Assembly (NCBI GenBank): GCA_964603025.1
Contig: CAZRTO010000054.1
Span: forward strand, 1 to 7,608
Length of the DNA: 7,608 nt
Reading direction: 5' to 3'
From: CALFCX01 sp964603025
GTDB taxonomy: Bacteria > Margulisbacteria > WOR-1 > JAKLHX01
Below the pieces are notes generated by a model. The model was not told the origin of the DNA, did not search any database, and saw only the letters and a program-made list of their open reading frames with translations. Within the stretch, counting starts at the first letter, position 1. The number at the start of each line of letters is the position of its first letter. A program made the position numbers and the translations under genes. This document shows positions 6,550-7,608 of the stretch, in pieces.

Positions 6550-7268
6550 AATAATTCCAGTCCTTTCAATGTAAGGTCGGGATCGACAACCTCAATTATA
6601 TCAGTTTTGGAGGATATCTTTCCCGCAAGCCCTCCGGTGGCAATGACCCTTGTCCCTCTGCCCAACACTTTTTTCAAACGTCCGACAAGCCCCTCTACTA
6701 TTCCCACATACCCGTATAGTATTCCGGACTGCATCGCCGAAACTGTATCCTGGCCTATTACCGACTTGGGATATTTAAGCTCGACAAGAGGGAGCTTTGC
6801 GGTCTTTTCATGCAGCGCGTCCCTTGAGATGCCGATACCCGGAGCGATAGCCCCTCCGATATAGGCCCCCTTAGCGTTGACCGCGCAAAAGGTAGTGGCT
6901 GTCCCGAAATCTATTATGATAGCCGGCTTGCCGTATATTATGCGCGCCGCGTAAGCGTTCACCAGGCGGTCCGCCCCTATCTCAGCTCTGGCCGGAAGGG
7001 ATATGTCCATTATGCCTTTAAAAATATCAGAAGAAACAAAAATGGGCTCCGCACCGTAGACACGCCTGATATCCGAACGGATCGCCCCGTCAAGCTTTGG
7101 AACGACACTGGATATGATGATCCCTTCAACAGGGATATTTTTGTATGCCGAAAGGAAAGTCCCAGCCCTCTTGTCGGATGTCTCAAATCTTATCAGATCA
7201 TGGACGCGTCCGCTGTCGCACAAAGCGGCAACGATATTCGTATTGCCCACATCTATGGCAAGAAGCAT
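6525..7268 (-). CDS. coaX: Type III pantothenate kinase
   Basis: Phosphorylates pantothenate with ATP, the first step from pantothenate to coenzyme A, in the cytoplasm. It belongs to the acetate/sugar kinase-Hsp70 fold. The 247 residues carry the type III signatures: phosphate-binding DVGNTN (6-11), GADR with presumed catalytic D100 (98-101), DFGTATT (120-126), GGAIAPG (138-144), TGG (211-213) and DPDLTLKGL (229-237). The stretch between the first motif and SSVVP (53-57) is about ten residues shorter than in many relatives. The ATG places DVGNTN at the expected N-terminal position. It has no Shine-Dalgarno, and an extended -10 box ends 6 nt upstream, so the message starting here is probably leaderless. 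It heads the coaX-lysS-metV-metF block and complements panE on the other strand in the same pathway. Confidence 0.95.
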   Translation of the reverse strand: MLLAIDVGNTNIVAALCDSGRVHDLIRFETSDKRAGTFLSAYKNIPVEGIIISSVVPKLDGAIRSDIRRVYGAEPIFVSSDIFKGIMDISLPARAEIGADRLVNAYAARIIYGKPAIIIDFGTATTFCAVNAKGAYIGGAIAPGIGISRDALHEKTAKLPLVELKYPKSVIGQDTVSAMQSGILYGYVGIVEGLVGRLKKVLGRGTRVIATGGLAGKISSKTDIIEVVDPDLTLKGLELLWKKIWKI

Positions 7269-7274
7269 GTTTGG

Positions 7275-7283
7275 ATTATATCA
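7275..7283 (-). promoter_or_regulatory. Extended -10 promoter of coaX, leaderless layout
   Basis: The minus strand reads TGATATAAT (7283-7275), a complete extended -10 element. It is followed by CCAAAC (6 nt) and the coaX ATG. The predicted start of transcription is the A of the ATG. A possible -35, TTATCA at 7302-7297, matches 4 of 6 consensus bases with a 16-bp spacer and overlaps the last codons of the upstream zinc-ribbon gene. The site suggests coaX-lysS-metV-metF can be transcribed independently of that gene. Confidence 0.65.
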
Positions 7284-7292
7284 CGCGGGGCT

Positions 7293-7520
7293 TTATTGAT
7301 AATTCGAGAGCCGCATTCTCTCTTTCATGGCCACCGGAAGCGTGTTGAGCAGTTTTTTTACCGTACCGTATCTGGCCATGTCACGCCTGTGAGGGCAGGC
7401 ATCGTAAAATTCGCAAGGAGTCCCGACCTGAACGATCTCTTTGCACCTGGGGCATTTGATCTCGCCCTCTCTCATCAAGAGCTTGTTACATGAAGGGCAT
7501 CTTTCCTCTTTGCCTGACAT
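7293..7520 (-). CDS. Small zinc-ribbon protein of unknown function
   Basis: A 75-residue protein I cannot assign to a named family. The N-terminal half is a zinc ribbon: C8-P-S-C11, eleven residues, C23-P-R-C26. A second possible metal cluster follows with C36, C42 and H44 in CEFYDACPH. The C-terminal third (46-75) is basic and probably helical. The CxxCNKLL...EIKCPRCK pattern superficially resembles Com-type zinc fingers of Mu-like phages, but nothing else here is phage-like. The ATG is supported by a strong Shine-Dalgarno, AAAGGAG (minus strand 7534-7528), 7 nt upstream. The gene is real on the strength of the cysteine pattern, the Shine-Dalgarno and its fit 24 nt before coaX. It may bind nucleic acid or protein. 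Its own promoter is unclear; 7521-7608 shows only a weak -10 candidate, TATTAA near 7564-7559 on the minus strand. Confidence 0.75.
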   Translation of the reverse strand: MSGKEERCPSCNKLLMREGEIKCPRCKEIVQVGTPCEFYDACPHRRDMARYGTVKKLLNTLPVAMKERMRLSNYQ

Positions 7521-7608
7521 CGTCGGTCTCCTTTCAAGATCGGCACATGATCATCTATTAATACATCGTTAAAAACGCGGGAAAATTTCAGTTTTTTTTG
7601 CGCACTGG

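Noticed and set aside
7571..7599. T8 run at 7592-7599 as an intrinsic terminator
   Set aside because: The only upstream pairing is A/T-rich (AAAAAC with GTTTTT, 14-nt loop) and no plus-strand gene ends here.
1..7608. CRISPR arrays, tRNA or rRNA genes, transposases, phage integration sites
   Set aside because: I found no spaced direct repeats, cloverleaf, rRNA-like sequence, transposase motifs or flanking inverted repeats in reading both strands.

Overview
The window carries eight genes in two convergent blocks. GC content is close to 50 % by eye, coding density is very high and ATA is a frequent isoleucine codon. The gene content fits an anaerobic, uncultivated-type bacterium. It has an acetogen-style MetV/MetF methylenetetrahydrofolate reductase pair, a type III pantothenate kinase, a class II lysyl-tRNA synthetase and a TldD peptidase. 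Candidate phyla with Wood-Ljungdahl genes, such as Omnitrophota, would fit, but this assignment is a guess from gene content and style. No mobile element, CRISPR array, tRNA or rRNA is visible.

Plus strand (1-3491): a strong intrinsic-terminator hairpin at 5-36 abuts the Shine-Dalgarno of a divergent HAD-superfamily class IIB phosphatase (52-1188). Next come ketopantoate reductase PanE (1241-2197) and the metallopeptidase TldD (2223-3491). PanE and TldD each have a perfect TATAAT only 6-7 nt before the ATG and no Shine-Dalgarno, the layout of leaderless mRNAs.

Minus strand (3519-7520, read right to left): a 75-residue zinc-ribbon protein, then coaX, lysS, metV and metF, tightly packed. coaX has its own extended -10 box (TGATATAAT) 6 nt from its ATG, again without a Shine-Dalgarno. 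Downstream, lysS overlaps coaX by 25 nt, metV follows lysS by 7 nt, and metF starts directly after the metV stop. These three have recognisable Shine-Dalgarno sequences, as expected inside a polycistronic message. The two blocks meet in a 27-nt gap (3492-3518) that holds a 7-bp hairpin.

Functionally, PanE and CoaX are both coenzyme A biosynthesis enzymes (pantoate formation and pantothenate phosphorylation). MetV and MetF together reduce methylene-THF to methyl-THF, for methionine synthesis or the methyl branch of the Wood-Ljungdahl pathway. Apart from the HAD protein and the zinc-ribbon protein, these are housekeeping families. The points most worth attention are the repeated leaderless-promoter layout, a heptanucleotide repeat translated as the C-terminal tail of LysRS, and the terminator-like hairpin in the probable 5' leader of the HAD gene. 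I found no clear sign of a novel multi-gene system.
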